Source of the DNA: Rhodothermales bacterium
GTDB taxonomy: Bacteria; Bacteroidota; Rhodothermia; Rhodothermales; JAHQVL01
Direction: 5' to 3'
DNA: 64,000 nucleotides
Assembly: GCA_041391505.1 (NCBI GenBank)
Contig: JAWKNW010000008.1
Location: forward strand, 152,945 to 216,944
Shown: positions 51,584-62,900 of the stretch, one piece after another
Layout of the letters: each line of letters starts with the position of its first letter
How positions within the stretch are numbered: the stretch's first letter is position 1
Translations under genes and position numbers: made by a program
Notes under the pieces: generated by a model
Seen by the model: the letters and a program-made list of their open reading frames with translations, nothing else
Told to the model about the DNA's origin: nothing
Databases searched by the model: none

Positions 51584-54500
51584 TTACTTGACCAGCAGCA
51601 TGCTCTTCACCGCCGAGAACGAACCGGCGTCGATGCGATAGAGGTAGACACCGCTGGCGACGGTTACGCCGGCGTCGGTGCGTCCATCCCACATCGCTTC
51701 GTGCCGTCCCGCTTCGAGCGAGCTATCGAGCAGCGTGGCGATCCGGCGCCCCATGGCGTCGTAGACTTCCAGGCGCACGGGCGCGGCCTCGGGCAGCGCG
51801 AAGCGGATGGTCGTCGTCGGGTTAAACGGATTCGGATAGTTGCCTTCGAGCGCGAACTCGGTGGGCAGATCCTGGGCCGCCATCAGGTTGAGGGCAGGCG
51901 CCATCGCGCCGGCTTTCGCCGCGACGGGCGCGGCAGTGCGCGGGCTTTCGTCCGGCCCGATCCCCGAGGGGGTGAAGTTGGCGTCCGTCGTCATGACAAT
52001 CTTGTCGATCGCGAGGCCATCCTCACGCATCCAGACGTTGATTTCATGCTCGCCGGCCGTCGCGATGTTGAGCGTCTGGCGCAGACCGGTCTTCACGAGA
52101 TCGACCCATACCCACTCGCCGTAGGTCGTGGTGGCCAGGCCGTTCACGTTCGACGGGATCTGCCCGTCGTTGCCGATGTGCACCGTCTTCGCCTTGCTGT
52201 CCGGCGCCCAGACGCGGCCCCACAGGTAGTAGTTGCCCGTGGTGCCGAAGGTCACGCTGAAGCCCATCTCCGGGCTGGTCGAGGTGACGCTGTTCTTGAT
52301 CTGCGTGCCGTTGTCGGGCGTGGTGACCATCGATCCGCCGCCGCTGAAGCCGCCCTTTGCCGTGTCGAGGACCCAGCTGTGGCTGCTCCGCTCGATGTTG
52401 GTATGGAAGTTTTCAGCCTCCATGACCACCATGCCGGCGGATTCGATGAACGAGCCCGTGCCGCCACCGCCGTTCGACGTGACCGTCACGTTCTGGCTCG
52501 TGCTGCCGGTGGCGCCCATGTCGTCGGTGACGGTGAGGACGACCGAGTACGTGCCGGCGGCGCCATACGTATGGCTGGCCGTCACGCCGGTGCCGGTCGC
52601 GCCGTCGCCGAAGGTCCACGCATAACTCACGATGGAGCCGTCGTCCGTGGACGCCGAGGCGTCGACGTTGACCGTCAGGTCGGTCGTCGTGGCCGTGAAG
52701 CTGGCGATCGGAGCGGGGTTGCCGCCGCCGCTGCCGTCACGCGGGCTCTCGGCGGGGCCGGTGCCCGTCGGCGTGAAGCCGGCGTCGGTGGTGAGCACGA
52801 TCTTGTCGATCAGCATCCCGTCTTCGCGCATCCAGACATTGACTTCGTGCACCCCCGGGGTGGACACGTCGATCGTCTGCCGCGTCCCGCTGCCGATCAT
52901 ATCGACCCACTGCCAGGAGTTGTAGACGGTCTTGGAGATGACGCCGTTCGAGTTGGACGGGATGGCCCCGTCGAAGCCGAAGTGCATGCGGTCTCCGTTG
53001 CTGCCCGGCGCCCACACGCGGCCCCACATGTAGTAGGTGCCGGTCGTGGTGAAGTTGACGTCGAAGGCCAGTTCGGGGCTGGTGTTTTCGACATCCACCG
53101 TGATCTGGGCGCCGTTGTCGGGCGTCGTGATCATGGCGCTCACGCCGCTGAAGCCGGCGTTGGCGGTGCTGGTCACCCAGCTGTGGTCGCCGCGCGGGAT
53201 GTTGGCCGTGAAGTTTTCGGCTTCCATCGTCACCTGGCCGCCCGACTCGACAAACGCGCCGGTGCCGCCGGTGCCGTCCGTCAGCGTCACCGTACGGGTG
53301 GTGCTGCCGGTGGCGCCTTCGTTGTCCGTCACGGTCAGCGTGATCGTGTAGGTGCCGTACGCGGCATAGGTGTGGCTGGCCGTGACGCCGGTGCCCGTGG
53401 CGCCGTCGCCGAAGGTCCAGGCATAACTCACGATCGAGCCGTTATCCGACGAGGCCGACGCGTCCACATCCACCGTGAGGTCGCTCACTGTGGTGGTGAA
53501 GCTGGCCGTGGGCGGAACGTTGCCACCGCCTTCTTCCGTCACCGTAAGGCGCTGGTTGATCCCCACGCCCGTGAGCGTCTGCACGGTGCCCGAGGGCCAC
53601 GTGATGACCAGGGAGGAGATCGAGCTGGCCGAGCCGAGACCGAAGTAGGCGCCGAGGTCGTCGCCGCCGCCGAGGCTGGAGCCCGAGCGCGTCTCGTAGT
53701 AGCGCGTCACCCCGCCGGCGGTGAGCGCGAGGCGCGCCCCGATGCCGTCGCGGTTGCTCGTCGTGCCCACGAGGTCGACGATCAGCCAGTTGTTGCCGTT
53801 GGTGTTGTTGTTCTTGAAGAGACGGGTCTGGCCGAAGTAGTTCACGAGGAACATGTCCGGGTCGCCGTCCTTGTCGTAGTCGGCATACACCGGCGTACGG
53901 GAGCGGCTCATGTCGGACATGCCGCTGGTGCCGGTGACGTCGGTGAACGACGTGCCGTTGGCGTTGTTGTGCCAGAGGGCGATGTCTTCCTGGATATCGG
54001 CACCGTTGAGGGCGCCGCCGGCCATGAAGAGGTCGGGCCATCCGTCGAGGTCGTAGTCGAAGAAGTTGGCGCCCCACGAGAAGTTGCGGGAGGACACGCC
54101 GGCTTCATCGGTGGCGTCGACGAACGCGCCGCCGGTGTTCTTCAGCAGGAGCGTGCCGTCGCGGCTCTTCGGGTATTCGAGCGTTTCGTTGCCGTTGTCG
54201 GTGTAGAAGAAGTCCATCCACCCGTCGCGGTTGTAGTCACCCACGGCGAGGCCCATGCCGTTCTGGCAATAGTCGGCGTTGGCGGTGGCGCTGGTTTCCG
54301 TGAAGGTCCAGGCCGAGACGCCGTTGGTGCCGCCGTCGTTGCGGTAGAGCCGCATCGGACCGGAGTTCTGCCCGAAGGGGCAGTCGCGGATGGTATAGAC
54401 GTCGAGGTCGCCGTCGTTGTCGTAGTCGGTCCAGCCGGCGATGAACGAGCGGCCGATCCGGTTGGCGCCGAGCAGCATGGCGGAGACATCGGTGAAGGTG

Positions 54501-56611
54501 CCGTCGCCGTTGTTGTGGTAGAGGTAATCCTGCTCGCCGTCGCCGGTGAAGGTATTGCCTTCGATCGGCATGTGGTGGGCGACGTAGAGGTCGACGAAGC
54601 CGTCGTCGTCATAGTCGCCCCAGGAAGCCGACGTGCCGCGGCGCTGTTCGGAGGCGCCGAGGCCGGAGCCGGCCGTGACGTTGGTGAACGTGCCGTCGCA
54701 GTTATTGCGGAAGAGGACGTCGTCGTTGCCGTTGGCCAGGTAGAGATCCTTGCAGCCGTCGTTGTTGTAGTCGGCCACGGCGACGCCCGAGCCGTCATGG
54801 CCCGAGTCGGCGACGCCGGCGCTGGCCGCGACATCGGTGAAGGAGCCGTTCGTGTTCTTGAACAGCTTGTTGGCGCCGGTCCGCATCGTCATGTAGAGGT
54901 CCTGGTCGCCGTCGTTGTCGTAGTCGAACCACGCGGCGCCGGTGCCCATGCCCATGTCGCCCGTCAGTTCGGAGTGCGTCACGCTGACGCCGGCGGCCGC
55001 GGCCACGTCGGTAAAGAGGTCCGTCGCGGAAACGCCGCCGTCTTCGACGACCGTCATGCGCTGGTTGACGCCCAGGTTGGTGAGCGTCTGGACCGTGCCC
55101 GAGGGCCAGGTGACGGTCATGCTGGTGACGGTGCCGGCCGTGCCGAGGCCGAAGTAGGCGCCGGTGTCGTCGCCGCCGCCGAGGCTGGAGCCCGAGCGGG
55201 TTTCGTAATGCTGCGTGACGCCGCCGGCGGTGACCGCGATGCGCGCGCCGATGCCGTCGCGGTTGCTGGTCGTGCCCTGGAGGTCGACGATCAGGTAATT
55301 GTTGCCGTTGGCGTTGTCGTTGCGGAAGAGCCGCGCGGCCGCGCCGTAGTTGAAGAGGAAGAGGTCGGGATCGCCGTCGGCGTCATAGTCGCCGAAATAG
55401 CCGGCGCGGGAGCGGGTGAGATCGATCACGCCGCTGCCGGTGGTGACGTCGGTGAAGGACGTGCCGTTGGCGTTGTTGTGCCACAGCTTGGTCGAGACGT
55501 CGGTGCCCGGGTTGAGCGAGCCGCCGGCCATGAACAGGTCCAGCCAGCCGTCGAGGTCGTAGTCGAAGAAGTTGGCGCCCCAGGAGAAGTTGAGGGAGGA
55601 GACGCCGGCCGCGTCGGTTCCGTCGCTGAAGCTGCCGCCGTTGTTCTTGAGGAGCACGGTGCCGGCGCGTTCGGGAAAGCCCGAGCTGCCGGCGCTGCCG
55701 TTGTCCGTGTAGAACAGGTCCATCGTGCCGTTGCGGTTGTAGTCGCCCACGGCCACGCCCATCCCGTTCTGGCAGAAGTTCGAGCCGGTGGAGGCCGAGA
55801 CTTCGGTGAACGTCCAGTTCGACACGCCGTTGGTGCCGCCGTCATTCCGCCAGAGGTTCATCGGGCCGGAGCCGTCGAACCCGCAGTCGCGGATGAGATA
55901 GATGTCGAGGTCGCCGTCCTGGTCGAAGTCCGTCCAGGCCGCGATAAAGCTCGCGTTCTCGCGCGTGCTGCTCCCGAGGAGGCTGTTGGACACGTCGGTC
56001 CAGGTGCCGTCCCCGTTGTTGTGGAAGAGGTAATCCTGATCCTTCGTTTTGTCGTCCACGACGCCGTAGCCGTCCACGGGCATGTGGTGGGCGACATAGA
56101 GATCCAGGAAGCCGTCGCCGTCGTAGTCGCCGACCGAGGCGGACGTGCCGCGGCGGTTGCCGGTGGCTTCCAGGCCCGAGCCGGCTGTTATGTCGGTGAA
56201 CGTGCCGTTGCAGTTGTTCTTGAGCAGGACATCCGCGTTGCTGTTGGCGAGGTAGAGGTCCTTGCAGCCGTCGTTGTTGTAGTCGAACGCGACGACGCCG
56301 GCGCCATCATGGCCGGCATCCGCCGCTCCGGCGCTGGCGGCGACATCGGTAAAGGAGCCCCCGGTATTCTTGAACAGCTTGTTTGCGCCCGTCCGCATCG
56401 TCATGTACAGGTCCAGGTCGCCATCGTTGTCATAATCGAACCAGGCGCCCCCAGCCCCCATGCCCATGTCAGCGACCGACGCACCGTCGTGGGTCACGTT
56501 GATGCCGGAACTTACCGCGACATCCGTGAACAACTGGGCGTAGCTCGGAGAAACGAGCAGGGAGAAGAGTACCGATGATGCGAAGAGCAGCGATGAGGTT
56601 GATTTGCACAT
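51584..56611 (-). CDS. Giant secreted FG-GAP/ASPIC-UnbV protein, second paralogue of the array
   Basis: 1675 residues. The signal peptide is MCKSTSSLLFASSVLFSLLV, cleaved near SYA-Q. Two FG-GAP/ASPIC modules follow, both of the THDGASVADMGMGAGGAWFDYDNDG type (ASPIC at about 449-521 and 951-1025), then PKD (1030-1110), GH115_C-like (1118-1288), PKD (1297-1377), GH115_C-like (1387-1553) and the T9SS sorting domain (1584-1675, YPNPFNPTTTIRFALPEAAP). It lacks the GLGVNW-type module of its neighbours. A GGAG sits 8 nt before ATG 56611. Its two modules are similar at the DNA level, so duplication is recent. Probable role: cell-surface glycan binding. Confidence 0.88.
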   Translation of the reverse strand: MCKSTSSLLFASSVLFSLLVSPSYAQLFTDVAVSSGINVTHDGASVADMGMGAGGAWFDYDNDGDLDLYMTMRTGANKLFKNTGGSFTDVAASAGAADAGHDGAGVVAFDYNNDGCKDLYLANSNADVLLKNNCNGTFTDITAGSGLEATGNRRGTSASVGDYDGDGFLDLYVAHHMPVDGYGVVDDKTKDQDYLFHNNGDGTWTDVSNSLLGSSTRENASFIAAWTDFDQDGDLDIYLIRDCGFDGSGPMNLWRNDGGTNGVSNWTFTEVSASTGSNFCQNGMGVAVGDYNRNGTMDLFYTDNGSAGSSGFPERAGTVLLKNNGGSFSDGTDAAGVSSLNFSWGANFFDYDLDGWLDLFMAGGSLNPGTDVSTKLWHNNANGTSFTDVTTGSGVIDLTRSRAGYFGDYDADGDPDLFLFNYGAAARLFRNDNANGNNYLIVDLQGTTSNRDGIGARIAVTAGGVTQHYETRSGSSLGGGDDTGAYFGLGTAGTVTSMTVTWPSGTVQTLTNLGVNQRMTVVEDGGVSATDLFTDVAAAAGVSVTHSELTGDMGMGTGAAWFDYDNDGDQDLYMTMRTGANKLFKNTNGSFTDVAASAGVADSGHDGSGVAVADYNNDGCKDLYLANGNDDVLFRNNCDGTFTNVTAGSGLGASEQRRGTSASWGDYDDDGFVDLYVAHHMPIEGNTFTGDGEQDYLYHNNGDGTFTDVSAMLLGANRIGRSFIAGWTDYDNDGDLDVYTIRDCPFGQNSGPMRLYRNDGGTNGVSAWTFTETSATANADYCQNGMGLAVGDYNRDGWMDFFYTDNGNETLEYPKSRDGTLLLKNTGGAFVDATDEAGVSSRNFSWGANFFDYDLDGWPDLFMAGGALNGADIQEDIALWHNNANGTSFTDVTGTSGMSDMSRSRTPVYADYDKDGDPDMFLVNYFGQTRLFKNNNTNGNNWLIVDLVGTTSNRDGIGARLALTAGGVTRYYETRSGSSLGGGDDLGAYFGLGSASSISSLVITWPSGTVQTLTGVGINQRLTVTEEGGGNVPPTASFTTTVSDLTVDVDASASSDNGSIVSYAWTFGDGATGTGVTASHTYAAYGTYTITLTVTDNEGATGSTTRTVTLTDGTGGTGAFVESGGQVTMEAENFTANIPRGDHSWVTSTANAGFSGVSAMITTPDNGAQITVDVENTSPELAFDVNFTTTGTYYMWGRVWAPGSNGDRMHFGFDGAIPSNSNGVISKTVYNSWQWVDMIGSGTRQTIDVSTPGVHEVNVWMREDGMLIDKIVLTTDAGFTPTGTGPAESPRDGSGGGNPAPIASFTATTTDLTVNVDASASTDDGSIVSYAWTFGDGATGTGVTASHTYGAAGTYSVVLTVTDDMGATGSTSQNVTVTSNGGGGTGSFIESAGMVVMEAENFHTNIERSSHSWVLDTAKGGFSGGGSMVTTPDNGTQIKNSVTSTSPEMGFSVTFGTTGNYYLWGRVWAPDSKAKTVHIGNDGQIPSNVNGLATTTYGEWVWVDLVKTGLRQTLNIATAGEHEINVWMREDGLAIDKIVMTTDANFTPSGIGPDESPRTAAPVAAKAGAMAPALNLMAAQDLPTEFALEGNYPNPFNPTTTIRFALPEAAPVRLEVYDAMGRRIATLLDSSLEAGRHEAMWDGRTDAGVTVASGVYLYRIDAGSFSAVKSMLLVK

Positions 56612-56854
56612 AGCTCTCTCCAGTTTGCTTGCAGTATGAAACAGGTGAAATGCCGCGCGCCGGGACCGGGCGTTGCATGGCGGGGGGGAGATGTAGCCGG
56701 TAGGGCAGAGGGGCGAGATAATGAAGACATGAAGCCCCTGCCATGCGTAATCCGGCGGTTAGACCGTGGAGGGACGTTTGGCGTCTAATCGATGGCGCGG
56801 ATGCGCTATTTGGAGTGAGCCACGGAAGATCGCAAACGGGAAATCGCAAACGGG
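56612..56854. other. Intergenic region upstream of the second giant gene
   Basis: About 240 bp before the AT-rich hairpin. It must contain the promoter of the gene at 51584-56611. No gene, RNA or repeat is seen apart from the edge of the 7-nt repeats at about 56828. Confidence 0.4.
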
Positions 56855-56905
56855 CAAAAGACAAAAGGCAAAACAGGGTTGCCCCCATTTTGCCTTTTGC
56901 CTTTT
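56828..56905 (-). terminator. AT-rich hairpin with 7-nt repeats downstream of the third giant gene
   Basis: AAAAGGCAAAA (56863-56873) pairs with TTTTGCCTTTT (56888-56898). GGG/CCC pairs inside extend the stem, and T-rich sequence (TTTTGTCTTTTG) follows on the minus strand, so it can act as an intrinsic terminator for the gene ending at 56926. Both arms belong to tandem 7-nt units (GGCAAAA-like on one side, TTTTGCC on the other). Confidence 0.75.
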
Positions 56906-56925
56906 ACGACGTGTACGCTTTCAGC

Positions 56926-59900
56926 TTACTTCATGAACACCATCTGGTGCACCTGGCTGAAGTTGCCGGCGGTCATGCGCAGGATGTACACCCCGCTCGC
57001 GACCGTGTGGCCCATGTCGTTTTTCCCTTCCCAGCGCGCCTGGTACCGGCCGGCGCCGAGGTTGGTGTCGATCAGGGTCGTGACTTCACGGCCCATCATG
57101 TCGTACACCACCAGCCTCACATCCGATGCTTCGGGCAGCGCGAAGCCGATCGTCGTCACCGGATTGAACGGGTTGGGGAAGTTGCCTTCGAGCGCGAACT
57201 CGGTCGGCAGGTTGGACTGAACCAGCGTCTCGCCCAGGTCGCCGAGGGCATTGCCGCCGTCGCGAACGACGCCGGAGCCACTGATGACAGGCGCTACGTT
57301 CGGGCTTTCGGCAGGGCCGGTGCCCGTCGGCGTGAAGTTCGGGTCGGTCGTCATGACGATCTTGTCGATCGACAGACCGTCTTCACGGATCCAGGTGTTG
57401 ATCTCGTGGACGCCCGGCGTCGCGACGTTGAACGTCTGACGCAGGCCGTTTTTCACGAGGTCGACCCAGAGCCACTGCCCGTAGGTGGACGTGGCGAGAC
57501 CGTTGACGTTCGACGGAATCGCTCCGTCGATACCCATGTGAACCGTCCGGCCCTTGCTGTCGAAGGCCCAGACGCGTCCCCAGAGGTAGTAGTTGCCGGT
57601 CGTCGTGAAGTCGACGTTGAACACCAGCTCCGAGCTGGACGCCTCGACATTGCTCGTGATCTTCGAGCCGATGTCCGGATCGGACAGCATGTAGCTCGCA
57701 CCGCTGAAGCCGGCGTTGGCCGTAGCCGTCACCCAGCTGTTGGCGCCGCGAACGATGTTGTCATGCGCGTTTTCCGCTTCCATGACCACCATGCCGCCGG
57801 CCTCCACGAACGCGTTGCCGCTGGAGATCGGGTTGACCGTCACGCTCTTGGTGATCGCGCCGGTGGCTCCCTCATCATCCGTAACGGTCAGCTGGACCGA
57901 ATACGTACCGTCGACGGCGTACGTGTGGCTTACCGTGACTCCGGTATCGACGTTGCCGTCGCCAAAGTCCCAGGCATAGCTCACGATCGAGCCGTTGTCG
58001 GTCGAAGCCGACGCGTCGAAGTCAACCTGCAACGTACCCGGCACCTGCGTCGCCGTAAAGCTGGCGATCGGTGAGGGGTTGCCGGAGCCACCGTCGCGCG
58101 GGCTTTCGGAAGGACCGACACCCGTCGGCGTGAAGTTGACGTCGGTCGTGAGCACCATCTTGTCGATGAGCAGACCGTCTTCACGCATCCAGGTGTTGAT
58201 ATCATGAACGCCCGGCGTCGCGATGTTAAACGTCTCGCGGATGCCGTTCTTCACGAAGTCCACCCAGATCCACTGGCCGTAGGTGCCCGTCGAGGCCCCG
58301 TTGACGTTCGACGGCACGGTGCCGTCGTAGCCCATGTGCACGGAGCGGCTCTTGCTGTCCGGGGCGTAGATACGGGCCCAGACGTAGTAGTCGCCGGTCG
58401 TGTTGAACAGGACGTTGTGTCCGAGTTCAGGGCTCACGGCTTCCGGATTCGACTTGTACTGCGTGCCGATATCCGGATCCGAACGCATGGCGCCCGCGCC
58501 GCTGAAGCCGGCGAACGTCGTGCTCGAAACCCAGCTATGGGCGCCGCGCGGCGTGTTGGCATCGAAGTTTTCAGCTTCCATAACCACCATGCCACCCGAC
58601 TCCAGGAAGGCTCCCGTGCCGGCGCCATCGCTTACGCTGACGCTCTGGCTCGCGGCCGCCGTGGCGCCGAGGTTGTCGGTCACCGTCAGCTGTACGGTGT
58701 AGGTGCCGGAGGCGGCGTAGGTGTGCGACGTCGTGACGCCGCTGTCCGTGTTGCCGTCGCCGAAATCCCACGCGTAGCTGACGATCGAGCCGTCGCTATC
58801 GGACGAAGCCGAGGCGTCGAAGTCGACCGTGAGGCCGTTCACCGTGGTGGTGAAGCTGGCCGTCGGCGGGTTGTTGCCGCCCGTGTTCTGCTCGGTCACC
58901 GTGAGCCGCTGGTTCACCGACACACCCGAGAGGGTCTGCACGGAGCCCGACGGCCAGGTGATTTCGAGGGTCGAGACGAGCGTGTTCGACCCGAGGCCGA
59001 AGTACGCATACGGCGCGTCGGTCGCGCCGAGGCTGGTGCCGGCGTTCGTTTCGAACACCTGCACGCCGCTGTTCGTCGTCGCTTTTACGCGAGCGCCGAT
59101 GCCGAAGCGGTTGCTGGTAACGCCTTCCAGATCGACGATCAGGTAGTTGTTGATCCCCTGATAGTCGTTGCGGAAGAGCTGCACCTGGCCACCATAGTTC
59201 ACGATCGCGATGTCCAGGTCGCCGTCGCCGTCATAGTCGGCCACGGCGCTGGTGCGCGAACGTTCGCTGGTTTCCAGGCCGCCGCTGGTCGAGGAGACGT
59301 CGGTGAACGTGCCGTCGCCGTCGTTCTGCCACAGATAGGACGGAACGAGGACCTGGGCGTCGTTCAGGGCGCCGCCGGCCATCCAGAGGTCGAGCCATCC
59401 GTCTTTGTTGAAGTCGAAGAAGCTCGAGCCCCAGGAGAACTCGGTGTTGGCCACGCCGGCAGCCACGGTGTTATCCGTGAAGTTGCCGCCCGTGTTTTTC
59501 AACAGGACCGCGCCGGCGCGCTCCGGATCCGTGCCACCCGGCGTGTTGCCGTTGTCGGTGAAGAACAGATCCAGATAGCCGTTGTGGTCGTAGTCGCCCA
59601 CGGAGATGCCCATGGCGTTCTGGCACCAGTTGGCGCCGACGCTCGTGCTCACATCCGTGAACGTCCAGTTGGAGACACCGTTCGTACCGCCATCGTTACG
59701 CAGCATAACCTGCGGACCGGTGGAGAGGAACGGGCAGTCATGGACCAGGAAGAGGTCCGAGTCGCCGTCGTTGTCGAAGTCCGTCCAGCGGCCGACAAAC
59801 GTAGCGCCGACCTGCTCGGCCCCGAGGACCATCGCCGACACGTCGGTGAAGGAGCCCGTGCCGCCATCGTTGTGGAAGACGTAGTTCGTCGCCTGGGCGC

Positions 59901-62900
59901 CGGTGAAGACCGCGTCGCTGACCGCCATGTGGTTGGCCACAAAGAGGTCGAGGTAGCCGTCGTCATCGTAATCGGCCCAGGATGCCGTCGTACCGCGGCG
60001 TTCTTCGGAGACCGTCAGGCCGGAGCCGGCCGTCACGTCGGTGAAGGTGCCGTCGCAGTTGTTGTGATACAGCTGGTCGGCGTACGAGTTGGCGAGGAAG
60101 ATGTCGATACAGCCGTCGTTGTTGTAGTCGGCCGCGGCGACACCTGCGCCATCTTCCATGGAAGCCACGCCGGCGGCCGCTGCGACATCGGTAAAGGTCC
60201 CGTTATCGTTGCGGAAGAGCCGGTTGGCGCTGGCGCGGGTCGTGATGTACAGGTCCTGGTCGCCGTCGTTGTCGAAGTCGAGCCAGGCGGCGCCGGTGCC
60301 CATGCCCATGTCGGCCGCGATGAGGTTGCCGTCATGCTGGAAGCCGACACCCGTCGCCGTGGAGACGTCGGTGAAGAGATCGCCCGAAGCGGGGATTTCT
60401 TCGACGACCGTCAGCCGCTGGTTGGCGGCCACGCCGGCGAGGGCCTGTACGATGCCCGAAGGCCACGTGATGGTGACGTTGGATACGGTCCCGTTCGTGC
60501 CGATGCCGAAGTAGGCGCCGAGGTCATCGCCGCCGCCGAGGCTGGAGCCCGACCGGGTTTCGTAGTACTGCGTGCCGCCATCAGGCGTGTTGATCTCGAT
60601 CTTGGCGCCGATGCCGTCGCGGTTGCTGACGACGCCGACCAGGTCGATGACCAGGTAGTTGTTACCGTTGTTGTTGTCGTTGCGGAAGAGCTTCGTCGTC
60701 CCGGCATAGTTCACGAGGAACATGTCCAGGTCGCCGTCGCCGTCGTAGTCGCCGTAGACGCTCGTACGGGTGCGGGCATCGTCATTGAGGCCGCCGCTGA
60801 GCGCGGAGACATCCGTGAACGTGCCGTCGCCGTCGTTCATCCAGAGCGAGCCCGGCGTCGGGTCGAACGAGTTCATCGCGCCGGCCGCCAGGTACAGGTC
60901 CTGCCAGCCGTCGAGGTTGTAGTCGAGGAAGTTGGCGCCCCACGACCATTCGCGGGAGTTGACGCCGGCGATCGTCGACTGATCGCTGAAGCTGCCGCCG
61001 TCGTTGCGGAGCAGCATCGAGCCGGCGATGCCAACCTGACCCACGGGGACCGTACCGTTCCCCCCGTTGTCGGAGAGGAAGTAGTCCATGTCGCCGTCAC
61101 GGTCGTAGTCGCCGGTGGCGAGGCCCATGCCGTTCTGGCAATAGTCCGTGCCGATCGCGGCGCTGACTTCCGTGAAGGTCCAGCTGGTGGCGCCGTTGGT
61201 GCCGCCGTCGTTGCGGAACATGAGCTGCGGCGCGGTGAAGTCGAACGGACAGTCGTGCACGACGAAGACGTCGAGGTCGCCGTCGTTGTCGAAGTCCGTC
61301 CAGCCGCCGCCGAAGCCCATACCCTGACGGGCGGTGCCCATCAGCATGTCGGAGACGTCGGTGAAGGTACCGTTTCCATTGTTATGGAAGATGTAGTCCT
61401 GCGCCTTGATCTGTTCCGTAGCGCCGGTGACGGTGTTGCCACCGATCGCCATGTGGTTGGCCACATAGAGATCGACGAAGCCGTCGCCGTCGTAGTCGCC
61501 CCAGGAAGCGGTCGTGCCGCGGCGTTCTTCGGACGCTTCGAGGCCGGAGCCGGCCGTCACGTCGGAGAAGGTGCCGTTGCAATTGTTCTTCAGGAGCACG
61601 TCCCCATCGCCGTTGGCGAGGAAGAGGTCGCGGCAGCCGTCGTTGTTGTAGTCGGCCACAGCAACGCCCGCGCCGTCATGGCCGGCATCGGCCGCGCCGG
61701 CCGCAACCGCCACGTTCACGAACGAGCCGCCGTTGTTCTGGAACAGCTTGTTCGCGCCGGTGCGCTGCGTCACGTAGAGGTCGAGGTCGCCGTCGTTGTC
61801 GTAGTCGAACCAGGCGGCGCCGGTGCCCATGCCCATGTCGGCCACACTGTCGCCGTCATGGAGGAACGCCACGCCGGCCGCGGAGCCGACTTCGGTGAAG
61901 AGGCCCGTCGCCGACGGGGTCTCGGTGATGGCGATCGTCTGGTTCGTGCCGACGCCCGTGAGCGTCTGAACGATGCCCGACGGCCAGGAAACTTTGACTT
62001 CGTCGACCGTGGTCGCGCTGCCGAGCCCGAAGTGCAGGGTCAACTCATCCTGCGAATGCGAGCTGACGCCACCCTGGACCTGGCGACGGTACGTGGTACC
62101 GCCGGCGGTCACTTCCACGAGCGTGCCGATGGCGGCACGGTTGCTGACCGTGGCTTCCAGATCGATCGAGAGCTGGTTGCCCGTGCCCGTCGAGACGTTC
62201 TGGTAGAGCCGGAGCGTCCCGTTGAGGTTGACGATGGCGAAGTCTTCGTCGCCGTCACGGTCGTAGTCCGCCACCGCGGAACCGCGGGAGTCGCCGGAGA
62301 TCATGCCGGCGGCAACCGAGATGTCGCTGAACGTGCCGTTGCCGTTGTTCTGGAAGAGCATGTCGTGCATCGGCGTCGGCGCGATCACGCCGACGAGCAG
62401 ATCCTCGAAGCCGTTGTTGTCGGCGTCGATGAAGCTCACCGCCCAGGAGTCGCCGCTGGCGACGCCGGCAGCCGGAGCCGAGTTTTCGCTCCACGTACCA
62501 CCCGGGTTGCCCAGGTAGAGCGTGTTGCCTTCCGCAACCGGCTCGACACCGCCCGGATTGAGCAGGTCGGACATGTAGATGTCCCAGTCGCCATCGTGGT
62601 CGATGTCGGCCAGGTCGATCCCCATGCCGGCGCCGGAGTCATCGCCGATGCCGGCCATCGTGCCGGTCAGTTCGGTGAACGTGCCGTCGCCGTTGTTGTG
62701 GAAGTACTGGTCGTGATGGTACGGAGACGCATCGTGCACGTTGACCACGTACAGATCGGGGTAGATGTCGCCGTCCATCAGACCGCCGAAGACCGCGAGG
62801 GTCGGGCGGTCCTGATCGGCCGAACCGGTAAAGATGCCGGCCGTCGTCGTTACGTTCGTGAACGTACCGTCGCAGTTGTTCTTGTAGAGTGCGTTGCGGT